From: Bacteroidales bacterium
GTDB taxonomy: Bacteria > Bacteroidota > Bacteroidia > Bacteroidales > ML635J-15
DNA length: 64,000 bases
Assembly (NCBI GenBank): GCA_031275085.1
Contig: JAISPG010000041.1
Coordinates: forward strand, 1 to 64,000
Reading direction: 5' to 3'
Part shown: positions 8,981 through 17,248 of the stretch, one piece after another
Position numbering within the stretch: the stretch's first letter is position 1
Layout of the letters: every line of letters starts with the position of its first letter
Position numbers and translations under genes: made by a program
The notes under the pieces: model-generated
The model's input: only the letters and a program-made list of their open reading frames with translations
The model's database searches: none
What the model was told of the DNA's origin: nothing

Positions 8981-11059
8981 ATGAAAAAATTTCTTGGTTT
9001 ATTTTTAATAATTCTTACACCTGTTATAATGCATGCACAAAAAGCCTCTATTGCAAAAGGTGATGAATATTATTACTCTTATATGTACGACCTGGCTAAG
9101 GATTATTACGAAAAAGCATTAGGCAGTATATCCAATACTAATGAAAAAGCACAGGTCGGCTACAAGTTGGGATATTGTTACAAAATGCTTCATGATTCCG
9201 AAAAATCTGAAATATATTTCGGAATAGCAGTGAAAAACTATTCGCAAGGAGTAACTCCTCCCGATGTATTATTGTATTATGCGGATGCTTTACGAATGAA
9301 CGGTAAATATGAAGATGCAATAGACATATATAAAGAATATATCAGATTGGCACCTAGTGATTATCGCGGACAAAGCGGGCTGGAATCCAGCGAACTGGCT
9401 CCAAAATGGCTAAATAAACCAACCAGATACAAAGTTACAAACATTGCAAAATTCAATTCACAATATTTTGATTTTTCTCCTACCTGGGCAACTAAAGATT
9501 TTCGCACAATATATTTCACATCATCAAGGGACGGAACTCAGGGAGACCGTACAAACAGAAGATCGGGACAAAGATTTACCGACCTTTTCGAAATTACACA
9601 AGACAGAAAAGGAACATGGAGTGAACCCGTACCGATTGCAGGTGCTGTTAACACTCCCGATGACGAAGGTGCCGCAACTATTAATATGAAAGGTACTGAA
9701 ATGTTTTACACAAGATGTAAAGGTGGTAAAAATACAAATGAACCTTGTCGTATTTTTTACTCTACAAAAAAAGGTAATGCCTGGAGTGATGGAATTTGGG
9801 TTGACTTAGCCGGATTTTCCAATTATGAAGTAGGATATCCTGCATTATCGCCGGATGATAAAATATTATACTTTTCTGCAAGTACCCCTGACGGTTACGG
9901 CGGAATGGATCTATATATGGCAAAAAGAGTAGGAACATCAGGATATAAATTTGAAAACGCTGTAAACCTGGGCCCCATAATCAATACTGCAGGAGACGAA
10001 GTGTATCCTACTGTAAATTCCGATGGTACAATATATTTTGCATCAGACGGGCATAAAGGTATGGGAGGATTGGATATATACGAAATTAAAAAAGACAATA
10101 ATGGCAACATTATTTCCGTAGAAAATCTGAAACCACCTATCAATTCTTCTTTTGATGATTTTGGAATCATTTTCAAAGGTAAGGAAAACTCAGGGTATTT
10201 TTCATCAAACCGTAAAGGAGGAAAAGGCAGCGATGACATATACGGATTTTCAATGCCACCACTGGTAATAACGCTTAACGGAGTTATCAGAGATACTACT
10301 GATATGACTAAGGTAAGAATGGTAAGTGATGCTAAAATAAAAATAACAAATGATGCAGGTATTGCAGGAGAACTTATTTCCTCAGCTACAGGCAGTTTCA
10401 ATTTTAAACTTCAGGAAAATCAAAGTTATAAAATACTGGCTGACGGTGGCGACGATTATTTTTCCAGTTCAATATCATTCTCAACCCATAACGTAGAATA
10501 TGATACGGCAATTAATGTTGTAATAAATTTAGCCAGAATTCCCAGAATCATAACTTTACCTAACATAGAATATGAATATGACAAAGCCGATCTGAAACCG
10601 GAATCCACTGTCGCTCTCGACGATCTGGTTAAAACCCTTAACGATAACCCGAGACTAGTTATAGAGTTACGTGCGCATACCGATTACAGAGGAAACGATG
10701 ATTACAACATGAACTTATCATTAAGGCGTGCCCAATCTTGTGTTGATTATCTGATTTCAAAAGGAATAAAACCCGACAGACTAAAAGCAAGAGGTTTTGG
10801 CGAAACAGATCCTAAGGTTATTGACGAAGAATTAGCAAAAAATTATCCATACTTTAAAGTAAATGATGTTCTGGCCGAATCTTACATTTTAAAATTAACA
10901 CCTGCACAGCAAGAAGTTGCAAACCAGTTGAACAGGCGTACGGAATTCAGTGTAATATCAAAAGATTACGGAACAAAATCAGGAGAACCTATTGAAGATG
11001 AAAAACAGCCTAATACAGGAACAGCTATAATAAAAACTAACGACGACGGCGATTTCTAG
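8981..11059 (+). CDS. PorE-like OmpA family protein (TPR, PD40, CarboxypepD-reg, OmpA)
   Basis: 692 residues with a signal peptide (MKKFLGLFLIILTPVIMHAQ). In order: TPR helices to about residue 135; PD40 propeller blades (RTIYFTSSRDGTQGDR, KILYFSASTPDGYGGMDLYMAK, GTIYFASDGHKGMGGLDIYEI); a regulatory-like beta domain from about 430; and an OmpA domain from about 525 (IEYEYDKADLKPES, LRAHTDYRGNDDYNMNLSLRRAQ) with the peptidoglycan-binding Asp/Arg pattern. This is the layout of PorE, which anchors the T9SS to peptidoglycan. The tail after the OmpA domain has a family-type insertion (DEELAKNYPYF). Only 38 nt separate it from the paralogue upstream. Several T9SS cargo genes lie in the window. Paralogues of PorE are common, so the exact role is uncertain. 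Confidence 0.85.
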   Translation: MKKFLGLFLIILTPVIMHAQKASIAKGDEYYYSYMYDLAKDYYEKALGSISNTNEKAQVGYKLGYCYKMLHDSEKSEIYFGIAVKNYSQGVTPPDVLLYYADALRMNGKYEDAIDIYKEYIRLAPSDYRGQSGLESSELAPKWLNKPTRYKVTNIAKFNSQYFDFSPTWATKDFRTIYFTSSRDGTQGDRTNRRSGQRFTDLFEITQDRKGTWSEPVPIAGAVNTPDDEGAATINMKGTEMFYTRCKGGKNTNEPCRIFYSTKKGNAWSDGIWVDLAGFSNYEVGYPALSPDDKILYFSASTPDGYGGMDLYMAKRVGTSGYKFENAVNLGPIINTAGDEVYPTVNSDGTIYFASDGHKGMGGLDIYEIKKDNNGNIISVENLKPPINSSFDDFGIIFKGKENSGYFSSNRKGGKGSDDIYGFSMPPLVITLNGVIRDTTDMTKVRMVSDAKIKITNDAGIAGELISSATGSFNFKLQENQSYKILADGGDDYFSSSISFSTHNVEYDTAINVVINLARIPRIITLPNIEYEYDKADLKPESTVALDDLVKTLNDNPRLVIELRAHTDYRGNDDYNMNLSLRRAQSCVDYLISKGIKPDRLKARGFGETDPKVIDEELAKNYPYFKVNDVLAESYILKLTPAQQEVANQLNRRTEFSVISKDYGTKSGEPIEDEKQPNTGTAIIKTNDDGDF

Positions 11060-11071
11060 CGAAAATATTAT

Positions 11072-11115
11072 AAAAAGATAACAGCAGTTTTTATAAAAAC
11101 TGCTGTTATCTTTTT
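11072..11115 (+). terminator. Strong terminator after the PorE-like gene
   Basis: A 21-bp perfect palindrome (AAAAAGATAACAGCAGTTTTT and its complement) directly follows the stop and ends in TTTTT. It could work on both strands. Confidence 0.9.
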
Positions 11116-11152
11116 ATAAGTATCCGGTTTTAATTATTTTTGTACCCGATTT

Positions 11153-12322
11153 ATGACAGACAATTTAAGATATAGTGAACGTGGAGTTTCGGCCTCAAAA
11201 GAGGATGTTCACAACGCAATCAAAAACATTGACAAAGGCTTATATCCAAAAGCTTTTTGCAAGATTATTGAAGACATTCTCGGCAATGATAAAAATTATT
11301 GTAACATTATGCATGCCGATGGAGCCGGAACAAAATCTTCGCTGGCATATTTATACTGGCGCGAAACCGGCGATCTTTCTGTTTGGAAAGGCATTGCCAT
11401 AGATGCAATTGTAATGAATATTGACGACCTGCTTTGCGTAGGTGCAGATAATGATATTTTACTTTCATCAACCATAGGGAGAAATAAAAGACTGATTCCG
11501 GGAGAAGTTATCTCCACTATCATAAACGGAACTGAAGAATTCTGCGAAAAACTAAGGGATCTGGGTATAAATATAAAATTAACCGGTGGTGAAACTGCCG
11601 ATGTCGGAGACCTGGTACGTACAATAATCGTTGACTCTACTGTCACTTGCCGGATGAAGCGCAAAGATATTATCACAAACGAAAAAATAAGTGCAGGAAA
11701 TGTAATAGTCGGATTAGCTTCATATGGAAAAGCAACTTATGAAGATTTTTACAATTCAGGAATGGGAAGCAACGGTTTAACATCTGCCAGACATGATTTC
11801 TTTGCAAATTACATAGCCGCAAAATATCCGGAAAGTTATGATAATGGGATTCCGCAGGATTTAGTTTATACAGGGAAATATAAACTCACTCAAAAACTTG
11901 AGGAGCCATATACCGACACCGGAAAATTAGTCTTGTCTCCTACCCGTACATATGCTCCGGTAATAAAAGAAATACTGAAAAAATACAGGTATCAGATAAA
12001 TGGAATAATCCATTGCAGTGGCGGTGCTCAGACTAAAGTCCTGCATTTTGTGGATAATTTACATATTGTAAAAAACAATATGTTTGAAATTCCTTTATTA
12101 TTCAGATTAATTCAGGAACAAAGCGGGACTTCCTGGCAGGAAATGTATAAAGTCTTCAATATGGGACACAGAATGGAACTTTATGTAGAAAAAGATATTG
12201 CTGAAGATATAATTAATATTAGTAAAAGTTTCGGAATTGATGCTCAAATAATAGGTTATTGCGAAAACAGCGATACAAAAAAACTTACAATAATTTCTGA
12301 AAAAGGGAAATTCATATACTAA
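11153..12322 (+). CDS. purM: Phosphoribosylformylglycinamidine cyclo-ligase (AIR synthase)
   Basis: 389 residues, the longer form usual in Bacteroidetes. PurM/PurL-superfamily motifs are seen: MHADGAGTKSSLAY (ATP/Mg loop), DLLCVGADND, and KLTGGETADVGDLVR. It closes FGAM to AIR, the fifth step of purine synthesis, in the cytoplasm. A -7-like TATTTTTG lies at 11135-11142, so the leader would be very short (TSS near 11149, ATG 11153). prfA follows on the same strand, a pairing common in this phylum, but about 200 nt of repeat-like sequence separates them. Confidence 0.93.
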   Translation: MTDNLRYSERGVSASKEDVHNAIKNIDKGLYPKAFCKIIEDILGNDKNYCNIMHADGAGTKSSLAYLYWRETGDLSVWKGIAIDAIVMNIDDLLCVGADNDILLSSTIGRNKRLIPGEVISTIINGTEEFCEKLRDLGINIKLTGGETADVGDLVRTIIVDSTVTCRMKRKDIITNEKISAGNVIVGLASYGKATYEDFYNSGMGSNGLTSARHDFFANYIAAKYPESYDNGIPQDLVYTGKYKLTQKLEEPYTDTGKLVLSPTRTYAPVIKEILKKYRYQINGIIHCSGGAQTKVLHFVDNLHIVKNNMFEIPLLFRLIQEQSGTSWQEMYKVFNMGHRMELYVEKDIAEDIINISKSFGIDAQIIGYCENSDTKKLTIISEKGKFIY

Positions 12323-12515
12323 ATAATAAATAACAAATCTCAAATGACAAAATTCAAAATTCAAACCACATTTATCTGTAAACAAAGTTTGAAACTTATC
12401 TTTAGTGGCTTTATAAGTCTTGTTAGTAATTTAAGACATTTGAACTTTGGATTTATTTAAATTTTGTTATTCGGAATTTAGAATTTAATTAGGATTTATT
12501 TTTTAAGATTAGGAA
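12323..12515. repeat. AT-rich imperfect inverted-repeat intergenic element
   Basis: Starts AATAAATAACAAAT and TCAAATGACAAA, and ends with complementary stretches (TTGAACTTTGG, AATTTTGTTATT, GGAATTTAGAATTT). The same opening phrase (AAATAACAAAT, CAAATGACAAA) recurs at 37804 after ruvB. No coding frame is seen. It looks like a member of a dispersed, non-coding fold-back family common between Bacteroidetes genes. Confidence 0.5.
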
Positions 12516-12530
12516 TTTTAAATAAAATTT

Positions 12531-13616
12531 ATGGCAAATAATTTGATATTAGATAAACTTCAGGGAGTAAAGGCAAGATTTATAGAAGTAGGCAACCTTC
12601 TTACCGATTCGTCTATTATTTCTGATATGGATAAATATGTAAAACTCAATAAAGAATATAAAGATCTGGAGCCTATTATAGAAGCTTTTGATGAATACAG
12701 ACTGCTTATTTCAAATATTGATGATGCAAAAAGTATTTTAGCCACCGAAAAAGATGAAGAAATGAGAGAAATGGCTAAAATGGAACTTGATGATCTTGTT
12801 CACAGAGTTGATCCCATGGAAGAAAAAATAAAACTGCTTCTAATTCCTAAAGATCCTGAAGATGATAAAAATGCAATTCTTGAAATACGTGCCGGAACCG
12901 GTGGAGACGAAGCCAGTCTTTTTGCCGGAGAATTAGTTCGTATGTATGTAAAATACAGCGAAGGTAAAGGATGGAAAACTGAAGTCACAAGTGCTACTGA
13001 AGGAACTCAGGGTGGGTATAAGGAAATTGTATTAAATGTTACAGGACATGGTGTATATGGAATATTAAAGTATGAATCGGGAGTTCATCGTGTACAACGT
13101 GTTCCCCAAACCGAAACACAGGGAAGAGTCCATACTTCTGCGGCCTCCGTAGCAGTTCTACCAGAAGCTGATGAAGTCGATATAAAAATAAATCCGGCAG
13201 ATGTCAAACGTGACGAATTTTGCTCTTCAGGTCCCGGAGGACAATCTGTCAACACTACATATTCAGCTATTCGTTTGACACATATCCCTACAGGAATTGT
13301 TGTTACATGCCAGGATGAAAAATCAAAACTGAAAAACCTGGATTCTGCTATGAAAGAACTTCGTACCAGATTATATAATCTTGAATACCAGAAGTATCTC
13401 GATGAAATTTCAAAAAAACGTAAAACTATGGTCTCCACAGGTGACAGGTCTGCAAAAATCAGGACTTATAACTATCCTCAGGGCAGAGTTACAGACCATA
13501 GAGTTAATTATACAATGTATAACCTTCCGAACTTCCTGCAAGGAGAACTCGACGAAGTTATAGATCAGCTTATAATGGCTGAAAATGCTGAAAGATTGAA
13601 AGAAGCAAGTGAATAA
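12531..13616 (+). CDS. prfA: Peptide chain release factor 1
   Basis: 361 residues, normal for RF1. The catalytic GGQ (residues 236-238, in GPGGQSVNTTYSAIRLTH) is present, and the GTGGDEASLFAGEL segment marks domain 2. RF1 reads UAA and UAG through a PxT-type tripeptide; ETQGRVHTSAAS before the GGQ domain fits class I factors. It frees finished proteins on the ribosome. The gene follows purM on the same strand. Confidence 0.97.
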   Translation: MANNLILDKLQGVKARFIEVGNLLTDSSIISDMDKYVKLNKEYKDLEPIIEAFDEYRLLISNIDDAKSILATEKDEEMREMAKMELDDLVHRVDPMEEKIKLLLIPKDPEDDKNAILEIRAGTGGDEASLFAGELVRMYVKYSEGKGWKTEVTSATEGTQGGYKEIVLNVTGHGVYGILKYESGVHRVQRVPQTETQGRVHTSAASVAVLPEADEVDIKINPADVKRDEFCSSGPGGQSVNTTYSAIRLTHIPTGIVVTCQDEKSKLKNLDSAMKELRTRLYNLEYQKYLDEISKKRKTMVSTGDRSAKIRTYNYPQGRVTDHRVNYTMYNLPNFLQGELDEVIDQLIMAENAERLKEASE

Positions 13617-13728
13617 ATTTTCATATTTTTTTAATTACCTTGTAACATATTACTAAGGCTTTTCGTCATATTGAAAAATTAAGTTCTATATTTAGTTATC
13701 AATTTTTACGAAACAAAAATTATATTAC

Positions 13729-16035
13729 ATGAAAAAAATTTACTCTTTATCTTTAATTCTAGTGTTATTTTTTAGTTTGAGTTCTTATGCACAAAACTAT
13801 TATTGGGTCTTTTTTAAAGACAAGGCAAATACGGAATTCGATCCTTATGAGTATTTCGATTCAAAAGCAATTGAAAGACGTATAAAAAATAATATATCAC
13901 TTTACGATATCAGTGATTATCCTTTGAATTCCAGTTATGTGGATCAGGTTTCAGAATTATCAGATGAGTATATTGGAGAAACCCGCTGGTTTAATGCTAT
14001 CGCAATTTCAACATCAGAACATAACATTGAATACATACGCAATTTTGACTTTGTTAAAGAAGTGGTACATATCTATAGTGATATGCAACCTGCTCATTAT
14101 GAAGTGATTGATAATACTTTCTCTTATGAACTATCTAAAAATCTGAATAATGAAAATTTAATAATCACTCCACAAATTGAACGTTTTCAAGGTAGAAAAT
14201 TCAGGGAAGCCGGAATAGATGGTAAAGGATTACGAATTGCTGTTTTTGACGGAGGATTCCCAAATGTAGATAATCACGTAGCATTCAAACATTTACGAGA
14301 TAACAATCAAATTATAAAAACATGGAATTTTCCAAAAAAGCAAGAAAACGTATATGGATGGAATTCTCACGGCACATCGGTTCTCAGCTGTATAGCCGGA
14401 ATAAACCCTAATGGCGAACTACTTGGCTTGGCAACAGGTGCAGAATTTTTATTAGCACGAACAGAAGTCGGACCCGAACCTGGAAAAGAAGAAGTATGGT
14501 GGTTACAAGCTGTAGAATGGGCAGATAAAAATGGTGCCGATATAATAAACAGTTCTTTAGGTTATGGTATTGAACGCCACTATCCATACGAAATGGACGG
14601 AAAAACCACAATTGTAACCAAAGCTGCAAATATGGCTGCCTCAAAAGGAATATTAGTTTGTAATTCTGCCGGGAATGAAGGTTCTTCAAAAAACTGGCTT
14701 ATTATAGGTGCACCTGCTGATGCCGACAGTATTCTAAGCATCGGCGGCATAGCTACAGACGGATACAGAAAAATATACTTTTCATCTGTAGGCCCCACAG
14801 CAGACGGAAGAATGAAGCCAAATGTATGTGCATTCGGAGAAGCCAGGGTTGCAAACAAAAAAAATCCGATATTCGGATCAGCATCAGGTACATCTTTTTC
14901 AAGTCCTCTGGTTGCAGGCTTTGTAGCATGTGCATGGCAAACAAAAAGAGAATTAACCGCAATGGAAATGAAAAAAGAAATAGAAAAATCGGCTGATCTA
15001 TATCCGTATTTTGATTATTCTTTTGGATATGGAGTCCCTCAGGCTTCTTATTTCACAAACAATAAAGAAAAAGAAATAATAAAAACTTTTGACTTTGAAG
15101 TTGATTCGTTTTTAATTGCCATAAATACAATTAATAGAAATAATAAACTTTTATTTTATCATATTGAAAATTCAAATGGTGTCCTAGATTATTACACTCA
15201 AATCGATTTAGTTCCATGGACTGAAAATAATATAAAAATAAAAAAATCGGAATTATATCCTGATAAAACATTAACGGTTTTATATGATGGTTATGTAAGT
15301 TCTTATAAATTAGATGAAAAAGATATTACCGAAATAGAATACGCAAAAGATAATAATATTAAAAATCCAAGGTATATTTCAGGGAACAGAGCATTTTTAG
15401 CTACTGATGTCACAAATCAGACCCAATCGAGACATGGAGTAAATTCCAAATATTCATATAGTTTGTATATTTCTTACGGGATGATGTTACCTTCTAATAT
15501 TGATGAATATTCAGTAAAGTATGGAAAATCAAATAATTTTATTGTCGGATTGCGCTATAAATACAATATAAAGAAATGGTATAATTTAGGTTGCGCTCTG
15601 GAATATAACAAAACAAATTATTTTGTGAAAGATTTCCCCTCTACTGTTATTAATCCCGGTTTTCTCCAGTCTGATATGAATACTAACATTGATAAACAAA
15701 AATTCAATATCGGCGGATTAAATTTTGAAATATATCAGCGTTTCAGATTTTTAGCAGGCGGTATGCCCGGATTTGGTCTATATCTGGATACCGGAATATA
15801 TGGTAACTGGGCTTTTAAAAACGAATATACAGATTCTTACAAAGTATCGGATATTAAATATAACCGTAAAGCATTATTAAAATCAGGAGATTTCAATTGC
15901 GGAGCAAGAGTAAGACTTGGTTATGAAATTCTTGCTATATACGGACAATACAGGTTTACTGATATTTTGCAGGGTATAACAGATCTGCCTAAATTTAGTA
16001 TGGGATTAGAATTGACAATACCACTAGGTTCTTAA
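13729..16035 (+). CDS. Subtilisin-like (S8) serine peptidase with C-terminal outer-membrane barrel domain
   Basis: 768 residues. A signal peptide (to SSYAQ, about residue 22) and an N-terminal pro-region precede the S8 domain. The catalytic triad is Asp174 (IAVFDGG), His214 (NSHGTS) and Ser389 (GTSFSSP); SAGNEG supplies the oxyanion Asn. From about residue 560 the chain turns into alternating strands (SLYISYGMMLP, FIVGLRYKYNI, GARVRLGYEILAIYGQYRFTD, GLELTIPLGS), like a small Bacteroidetes outer-membrane barrel, rather than a T9SS sorting domain. This suggests a surface or periplasm-facing protease held in the outer membrane. The fusion is unusual; a frameshift is ruled out because it is one open frame. 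Confidence 0.88.
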   Translation: MKKIYSLSLILVLFFSLSSYAQNYYWVFFKDKANTEFDPYEYFDSKAIERRIKNNISLYDISDYPLNSSYVDQVSELSDEYIGETRWFNAIAISTSEHNIEYIRNFDFVKEVVHIYSDMQPAHYEVIDNTFSYELSKNLNNENLIITPQIERFQGRKFREAGIDGKGLRIAVFDGGFPNVDNHVAFKHLRDNNQIIKTWNFPKKQENVYGWNSHGTSVLSCIAGINPNGELLGLATGAEFLLARTEVGPEPGKEEVWWLQAVEWADKNGADIINSSLGYGIERHYPYEMDGKTTIVTKAANMAASKGILVCNSAGNEGSSKNWLIIGAPADADSILSIGGIATDGYRKIYFSSVGPTADGRMKPNVCAFGEARVANKKNPIFGSASGTSFSSPLVAGFVACAWQTKRELTAMEMKKEIEKSADLYPYFDYSFGYGVPQASYFTNNKEKEIIKTFDFEVDSFLIAINTINRNNKLLFYHIENSNGVLDYYTQIDLVPWTENNIKIKKSELYPDKTLTVLYDGYVSSYKLDEKDITEIEYAKDNNIKNPRYISGNRAFLATDVTNQTQSRHGVNSKYSYSLYISYGMMLPSNIDEYSVKYGKSNNFIVGLRYKYNIKKWYNLGCALEYNKTNYFVKDFPSTVINPGFLQSDMNTNIDKQKFNIGGLNFEIYQRFRFLAGGMPGFGLYLDTGIYGNWAFKNEYTDSYKVSDIKYNRKALLKSGDFNCGARVRLGYEILAIYGQYRFTDILQGITDLPKFSMGLELTIPLGS

Positions 16036-16055
16036 AATCATCAATAAAAAATAGT

Positions 16056-16101
16056 GAATAGGTAAATAAGATTCTTTTCAGCATATCTTATTTGCCTATT
16101 C
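16056..16101. terminator. Hairpin between convergent S8 peptidase and hepT genes
   Basis: Arms of 17 bp (GAATAGGTAAATAAGAT and ATCTTATTTGCCTATTC, one G-U pair) lie between two convergent stops. No strong T-run follows on either strand, so termination strength is uncertain. Confidence 0.55.
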
Positions 16102-16143
16102 ATATTTGCTCATTAATATCTCTTAACTTTTACTATTGTACTA

Positions 16144-16521
16144 TCAGTACTTTAATGACTCATGAAATCCGTAATTCACGTTATTTATTATTTTTTGAAT
16201 CATATTTTCCAGTTCTGTCAACTCATTTATAATGACATTCCATACTGCAGTAAGTTTAATATTAAAATATTCATGTGCAATTAAATTTCTGAAAGAACGA
16301 ACTTTGTACCACGGATATTCAAATTTATCCAATATTTCCCTGTCAACATGGTTTATTGCTTCACCTATCACACTAAACTGGTATAAAACAGCATCCTGAG
16401 TTATTTTATTTTCAAGAAAAGAAACTTCATCTAATTCTTCAGTATATAACCGGATAAGCCGGATCGAATTACTTATATGTTCCAATCTTGCCAGATTATC
16501 AATTTTATTATTTTTTTTCAT
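16144..16521 (-). CDS. hepT: HepT-like HEPN ribonuclease toxin (DUF86)
   Basis: 125 residues, all helical. The HEPN catalytic signature RNLIAHEY spans residues 78-85: Arg78, His83 and Tyr85 give the RX4HXY motif of HepT toxins. In the MntA/HepT family Arg and His cleave RNA, and the Tyr is the site AMPylated by the MNT antitoxin. YQFSVIGEAINHV matches the conserved helix of DUF86. The start overlaps the end of the antitoxin gene by 14 nt, as expected for a translationally coupled pair, with the antitoxin first. It sits between a protease gene and a secreted peptidase, away from other defence genes. Confidence 0.93.
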   Translation of the reverse strand: MKKNNKIDNLARLEHISNSIRLIRLYTEELDEVSFLENKITQDAVLYQFSVIGEAINHVDREILDKFEYPWYKVRSFRNLIAHEYFNIKLTAVWNVIINELTELENMIQKIINNVNYGFHESLKY

Positions 16522-17098
16522 AAATAAGTTTCAGATCCTGTCCTATATTTTTAAGTACATGAGGTTTTACAGAATCAATAAATCCAATATCTATTTTCCG
16601 TTTTAATTTTTTTTCCAGCTTATACTTAATTTCAGCCAGGTCAAAATAACTAAAACTATCTGTAACATCAATGGCAATATCTATATCGGAACTGTCATCA
16701 TCATCTTTACGGGAAAAGGAACCAAAAATCCATGCCTTCGTTACTTCGGGAAAATCTACCATTATTGATTTTATAATTTTTATATATCTTAAATGGTTTG
16801 TTTTTTCCGATATTTGATAGGCAACCTGCTCTTCTGCAAGCTGCAAAGCCTCAAGAGCAACATCTTCGCCTGAAAGTGTATATAAAATCCTATCAGATAA
16901 CCAATCTATTAAAAGTTCTTTTTCACTTACCTCAAAATATTCGGCAAGTTTTTTTACCTGTTCTTTAGTTGCTTTACGTGTTCCTCTTTCAATCTTACTC
17001 AAAATCGATTGGTCAATCTCAAGGATTGATGCTAGTTTTCGCAATGGAATTTCTTTACATTCCCTTAGTTCTCTTATTTTTTTACCTAAATTATTCAT
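16508..17098 (-). CDS. mntA: MntA-type nucleotidyltransferase antitoxin fused to an XRE-family HTH
   Basis: From the ATG at 17098 the protein has 196 residues; a longer frame from 17134 would translate the palindrome and is unlikely. Residues 5-60 are an XRE HTH (LRKLASILEIDQSILSKIERGTRKATKEQ). Residues 120-196 are a minimal nucleotidyltransferase with GSFSR (126-130) and the metal pair Asp138/Asp140 (SDIDIAID). MntA antitoxins AMPylate HepT to silence it. Most MntA proteins lack an HTH; here the fusion plus a palindrome over the start codon points to autoregulation. A tract of four Asp (132-135) lies inside the GS...DxD loop. Confidence 0.93.
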   Translation of the reverse strand: MNNLGKKIRELRECKEIPLRKLASILEIDQSILSKIERGTRKATKEQVKKLAEYFEVSEKELLIDWLSDRILYTLSGEDVALEALQLAEEQVAYQISEKTNHLRYIKIIKSIMVDFPEVTKAWIFGSFSRKDDDDSSDIDIAIDVTDSFSYFDLAEIKYKLEKKLKRKIDIGFIDSVKPHVLKNIGQDLKLIYEKK

Positions 17099-17134
17099 GA
17101 TGACTAAATTTGTCTTGACAAATTTAGTCATCAT
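17097..17134. promoter_or_regulatory. mntA: 38-bp perfect palindrome: likely operator of the MntA/HepT pair
   Basis: The half-site TGACTAAATTTGTC (17101-17114) and its exact complement (17117-17130) are separated by TT, and the match extends to 17097 and 17134, so each arm is 18 bp. It covers the antitoxin start codon and the region just upstream, the expected place for an operator bound by the protein's own HTH. TTTGTC within it could double as a -33 element. Confidence 0.75.
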
Positions 17135-17248
17135 TTTTTGAATAAAAAAATTTTTTATTCTTTTATTTATATATGTTCAAAAATTTCACCAAACATTATC
17201 ACCATAAATACTTTTTTCTTAACTTTACATTTTAGCAATTCCATTTTT

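Noticed and set aside
17098-17134. Longer N-terminus of the MntA-HTH protein (MMTKFVKTNLVI)
   Set aside because: These codons are the right part of a perfect palindrome, and the HTH begins directly after the ATG at 17098.
17138-17248. TTG start giving the M4 peptidase 37 extra residues
   Set aside because: A proper signal peptide starts at ATG 17249; the extra part would bury it.
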